DNA of 8,968 nt, taken from contig JAKASN010000044.1 of assembly GCA_021819025.1 (NCBI GenBank), positions 1 to 8,968 of the forward strand, given 5' to 3'. How positions within the stretch are numbered: position 1 is the first letter of the stretch; each line of letters opens with the position of its first letter. Shown here in pieces: positions 7,322-8,968 of the stretch. The stretch is from Actinomycetes bacterium (GTDB lineage: Bacteria; Actinomycetota; Acidimicrobiia; Acidimicrobiales; Acidimicrobiaceae). The notes beneath the pieces are model-generated. The model did no database searches and was not told the origin of the DNA. It worked only from the letters and a program-made list of their open reading frames with translations. Made by a program: the position numbers and the translations under genes.

Positions 7322-7410
7322 GATGGATTTTGGGTTGCTCTCCTTGGATCTTTCAAGTTGAGATGAATAGGGGCGCGTTCGAAGTCAAGTGGAACTCGCT
7401 TTGCGGTACC

Positions 7411-7422
7411 CTCATCCTGCTA
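7411..7422 (-). repeat. Inverted, one-base-shorter copy of the VOC upstream repeat
   Basis: The minus strand reads TAGCAGGATGAG. This equals the plus-strand repeat copy TAGCAAGGATGAG at 7548-7560 minus one A. It lies about 100 nt upstream of the AhpD-like start and about 126 nt from the direct copies, in opposite orientation. It may be a related protein-binding site, but a chance match cannot be excluded. Confidence 0.3.
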
Positions 7423-7532
7423 GGGCATCCTCACCGTAAGCGTAAGCGGTTCTCCGAGCCAACCTCCCAACAACGTGTCCAAGATCAGGTTCTTGGCTTT
7501 TCAAGGGCCGACAACAGCACGGCGCGCGCGTT

Positions 7533-7543
7533 TAGACTGTCTA
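7533..7543. promoter_or_regulatory. 11-nt palindrome upstream of the VOC gene
   Basis: TAGACTGTCTA is a perfect inverted repeat around a central base, 36 nt upstream of the VOC start. Its first six bases (TAGACT) also fit a loose actinobacterial -10 of the form TANNNT, so it could be an operator overlapping a promoter. I see no good -35 at the right distance. Confidence 0.3.
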
Positions 7544-7547
7544 GGCG

Positions 7548-7583
7548 TAGCAAGGATGAGTTGACGAGGTTTAGCAAGGATGA
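7548..7583 (+). repeat. 12-nt direct repeat spanning the VOC start codon
   Basis: TAGCAAGGATGA occurs at 7548-7559 and again at 7572-7583, 24 nt apart. The second copy contains the VOC start ATG. The first contains an ATG that opens the two-codon frame ATG AGT TGA, out of frame with the gene. A GAGG between the copies (7566-7569) sits ten bases before the real ATG and is its likely ribosome binding site. It may be a local duplication, a minimal upstream ORF, or a tandem binding site. Confidence 0.7.
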
Positions 7584-7993
7584 CAACAGAACCGGAATTT
7601 AGCGGTATCTCACACTTGGACCTTTCAGTAGCGGACGTTGAGGCGAGTGCTGCATGGTATGAACAGGTTCTTGGGCTTCGGCGGGTGCGACGAGTGGAAT
7701 TCCCGGAACGCATAATGATCGTTCTTGTCCACTCTGGAACCGGACTCGTAATCGGGCTCAACGAGCATCAGGGGCATCCTGGCGAACTCTTTGATGAGCG
7801 CCGCTCGGGGCTTGATCACGTCGGATTCACCGTAGAGAGTCGCGATGAACTTGAAGTCTGGCAGGGGCGGCTCGCAGCTCTTGCTGTGGTGCACTCGCCG
7901 GTGACCGATGCTGAGCGCGGCGCAGCGCTTGTTTTTCGTGATCCGGACAATATTCAGCTCGAGTTCTGGTGGTCCAAACCCCGGACTCAATAG
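7580..7993 (+). CDS. VOC superfamily (glyoxalase/dioxygenase fold) protein
   Basis: The 137-aa protein shows the two paired beta-alpha-beta-beta-beta modules of the vicinal oxygen chelate fold. The first begins GISHLDLSVADVEASAAWYE (residues 9-28), with a metal-ligand candidate H12. The second begins GLDHVGFTVESRDEL (78-91), with H80, and ends FRDPDNIQLEFWW, with E128. These H, H and E positions are the usual divalent-metal ligands, so it is probably a metal-dependent glyoxalase, dioxygenase, epimerase or antibiotic-binding protein; the family is too broad to name a substrate. The length is normal for a single-chain member and the protein is soluble. No in-frame alternative start exists because a TGA lies six codons upstream. 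It is the only plus-strand gene and is divergent from the AhpD-like gene, with which it may share regulatory DNA. Confidence 0.92.
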   Translation: MTTEPEFSGISHLDLSVADVEASAAWYEQVLGLRRVRRVEFPERIMIVLVHSGTGLVIGLNEHQGHPGELFDERRSGLDHVGFTVESRDELEVWQGRLAALAVVHSPVTDAERGAALVFRDPDNIQLEFWWSKPRTQ

Positions 7994-8293
7994 GTTCAAA
8001 TGGGGACCTTGAAGAGGTTTCTCGGGTTATGGTGCGGACTTAGGCCATCCAAAGCTGGCATCTACGCATCGATCGGGAAGATCGACACCGAAAGGCTTGA
8101 CGAAATGGTGGTAGTGGATCAGACTATCCCATTGAAAGGCGTATCGGATGGTACTCGGAATCACCCATACCGAGCTACGTTGTGCAGCCGCTGATTTCAA
8201 TCCGATTTTCTTGGTGTTGACGAGATGCTAATTATTCTGGGTTTCTCACGCAGGATTGTTTCGGTTCGCTAGGAGTGCATCGAAGAATTCGGC

Positions 8294-8446
8294 TCAGGAT
8301 ATCTTTGATGTAAACCTCTCCTCACCACAAGCCATATGAGGCCTGGGTATTGGCCCAAGGCCCAAAATGACAACGTCGAAAGCCAGCATCTTGAATTGTT
8401 CGATGCGCTCCTTGAGGTCGGTCGAGGGTATGTTTTGGTCCCTCAT
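8294..8446 (-). CDS. Possible small protein of 50 aa
   Basis: The frame starts with ATG at 8446, preceded by AGAGAGG at seven bases, and ends with TGA. It begins 66 nt after the AAA+ gene stop on the same strand, so it could be the last cistron of that transcript. The sequence starts MRDQNIPSTDLKERIEQF and continues with a short hydrophobic stretch, MLAFDVVILGLG. I do not recognise it, and a hairpin overlaps its middle. It may equally be a chance frame in intergenic DNA; only the ribosome binding site and the position support it. Confidence 0.25.
   Translation of the reverse strand: MRDQNIPSTDLKERIEQFKMLAFDVVILGLGPIPRPHMACGEERFTSKIS
8340..8362. other. Hairpin between convergent VOC and AAA+ genes
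   Basis: GGCCTGGG and CCCAAGGCC pair over eight base pairs with one bulged A and a six-base loop (plus-strand reading). Neither strand has a T-run right after the stem, so it is a poor intrinsic terminator. Its place between two convergent genes nonetheless fits a bidirectional 3'-end structure. Confidence 0.35.
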
Positions 8447-8512
8447 TTCTGAGCCTCTCTCGTGTCGTCCTGTTCAACATGTATGCACCGGAAACGGATC
8501 TGCTAAGCAGTC

Positions 8513-8968
8513 CTAACCAGCAAGACCCTTGAAGCCAATACTCCGTCGTGCCGCCTGCCCGTATCTCTCGGTGGCTGCTTGTTCCAGGTGGGCCAAGGTG
8601 ACTCTCGACTCCCCGAAGCGGCTGGCTCGGGACAAGGCGCGCCGAAGCATCTGGTTCTGCTCTCTCGGAGTTCTTTCCATGAGTTCGCCGAGCAGTTCCT
8701 CATCAAATTCGATACCATGGTACTCGCCAGCCAGTTCTTCACAGATCCCCTTGAGTATGCTCAGCCGCTCCGCCTGGCTGTGGGAGCGAATCTCGAAGAT
8801 CTCAAAGCGGCTCCTGATGGTATCTGGGATCTTGTCGAGGTAGTTGGCGGTGGCGATCCAAATCACGTGGCTGGCATCTATCCTCAAGTTGCAACTGGCG
8901 TCTTCGAACACCTTGGCGGATTCCGGTTCCAAAAGGTTGTGCAGAGGACCAAGCGGATCACCATGAGC
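8513..8968 (-). CDS. Lon-like AAA+ ATPase, C-terminal part, 5' end cut by window edge
   Basis: The frame is open from the right edge and ends with TAG at 8513, giving 151 visible residues. It opens with HGDPLGPLHNLLEPESAK, the post-Walker-B stretch of Lon-type AAA+ modules (compare the GDP...LLE.LDPEQN region of Lon). It then has the sensor-1 asparagine in HVIWIATAN (N42 of the visible part) and arginine-finger candidates in IRSRFEIFEI (R52, R54). The helical lid follows, with a sensor-2-like arginine region EQNQMLRRALSRA. It stops after the lid with no S16 protease domain, so in spite of the Lon-like module it is an ATPase only. Similar stand-alone proteins are annotated simply as AAA family ATPase; their substrate is unknown. 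The upstream Walker A and Walker B and any N-terminal domain lie outside the window. Confidence 0.88.
   Translation of the reverse strand, partial: AHGDPLGPLHNLLEPESAKVFEDASCNLRIDASHVIWIATANYLDKIPDTIRSRFEIFEIRSHSQAERLSILKGICEELAGEYHGIEFDEELLGELMERTPREQNQMLRRALSRASRFGESRVTLAHLEQAATERYGQAARRSIGFKGLAG

Larger units (their letters stand above)
7994..8512. other. Intergenic stretch with no convincing large gene
   Basis: It separates the end of the VOC gene from the convergent end of the AAA+ gene. A 64-codon plus-strand frame at 8000-8194 has no ribosome binding site and no recognisable sequence. The noteworthy contents are a hairpin at 8340-8362 and a 50-codon minus-strand frame at 8294-8446. 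I see no insertion sequence ends, tRNA or transposase remnant that I can name, nor a hairpin plus U-tract terminator for the VOC gene. Confidence 0.5.

Noticed and set aside
7312..7410. TTGACT...TATTCA promoter for the AhpD-like gene on the minus strand
   Set aside because: The spacer is only 13 nt, too short for a normal sigma-70-type promoter, so it was not listed as a feature.
8000..8194. 64-codon plus-strand frame just after the VOC gene
   Set aside because: It has no Shine-Dalgarno before its ATG, no recognisable domain, and a composition typical of chance frames. It is described only within the intergenic entry.
8529..8843. 104-codon plus-strand frame opposite the AAA+ gene
   Set aside because: It is serine-rich antisense translation of a conserved AAA+ lid domain and so a shadow.

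Overview
The window looks like ordinary chromosome from an actinobacterium of moderate G+C (mid-50s % by eye). The clues are a luciferase-like F420-type oxidoreductase of an actinobacterial subfamily, a long AcnA-type aconitase with the extended linker typical of actinobacteria, a cobalamin-independent methionine synthase, and strong GGAGG-type ribosome binding sites with a TTG start. The moderate G+C would fit an acidimicrobial lineage better than Streptomyces or Mycobacterium, but that is an inference without any marker gene.

Layout. From 1 to 6349 three genes run on the minus strand in the order metE, acnA, then an F420-type oxidoreductase. metE (805 aa) and acnA (948 aa) are separated by 86 nt containing a strong hairpin. 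acnA and the oxidoreductase overlap by 4 bp (ATGA), so those two are probably translationally coupled. The oxidoreductase is open to the left edge of the window and is almost complete. From 6350 to 6855 lies a 506-nt gene-free stretch upstream of metE with an intrinsic terminator in its middle and several smaller stem-loops. From 6856 to 7311 is a minus-strand AhpD/carboxymuconolactone decarboxylase-family gene. Divergent from it, a plus-strand VOC (glyoxalase-fold) gene occupies 7580-7993. The 268-nt divergent intergenic region has a 12-nt direct repeat, a shorter inverted copy and an 11-nt palindrome. From 7994 to 8512 there is a stretch with no convincing large gene, holding only a hairpin and one possible 50-codon ORF. 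At the right edge (8513-8968, minus) is the C-terminal part of a Lon-like AAA+ ATPase that ends without a protease domain.

How the genes work together. MetE makes methionine from homocysteine and methyl-tetrahydrofolate. AcnA is the TCA-cycle citrate/isocitrate isomerase. The F420-type oxidoreductase has no assignable substrate, but its tight coupling to acnA suggests co-expression. The AhpD-like and VOC proteins may share regulatory DNA and could serve peroxide or small-molecule detoxification. I see no mobile element, CRISPR array, RNA gene or new defence system. The best leads are the metE leader, the acnA-oxidoreductase coupling, the acidic SFPASDPP linker in aconitase, and the repeat-bearing divergent region.
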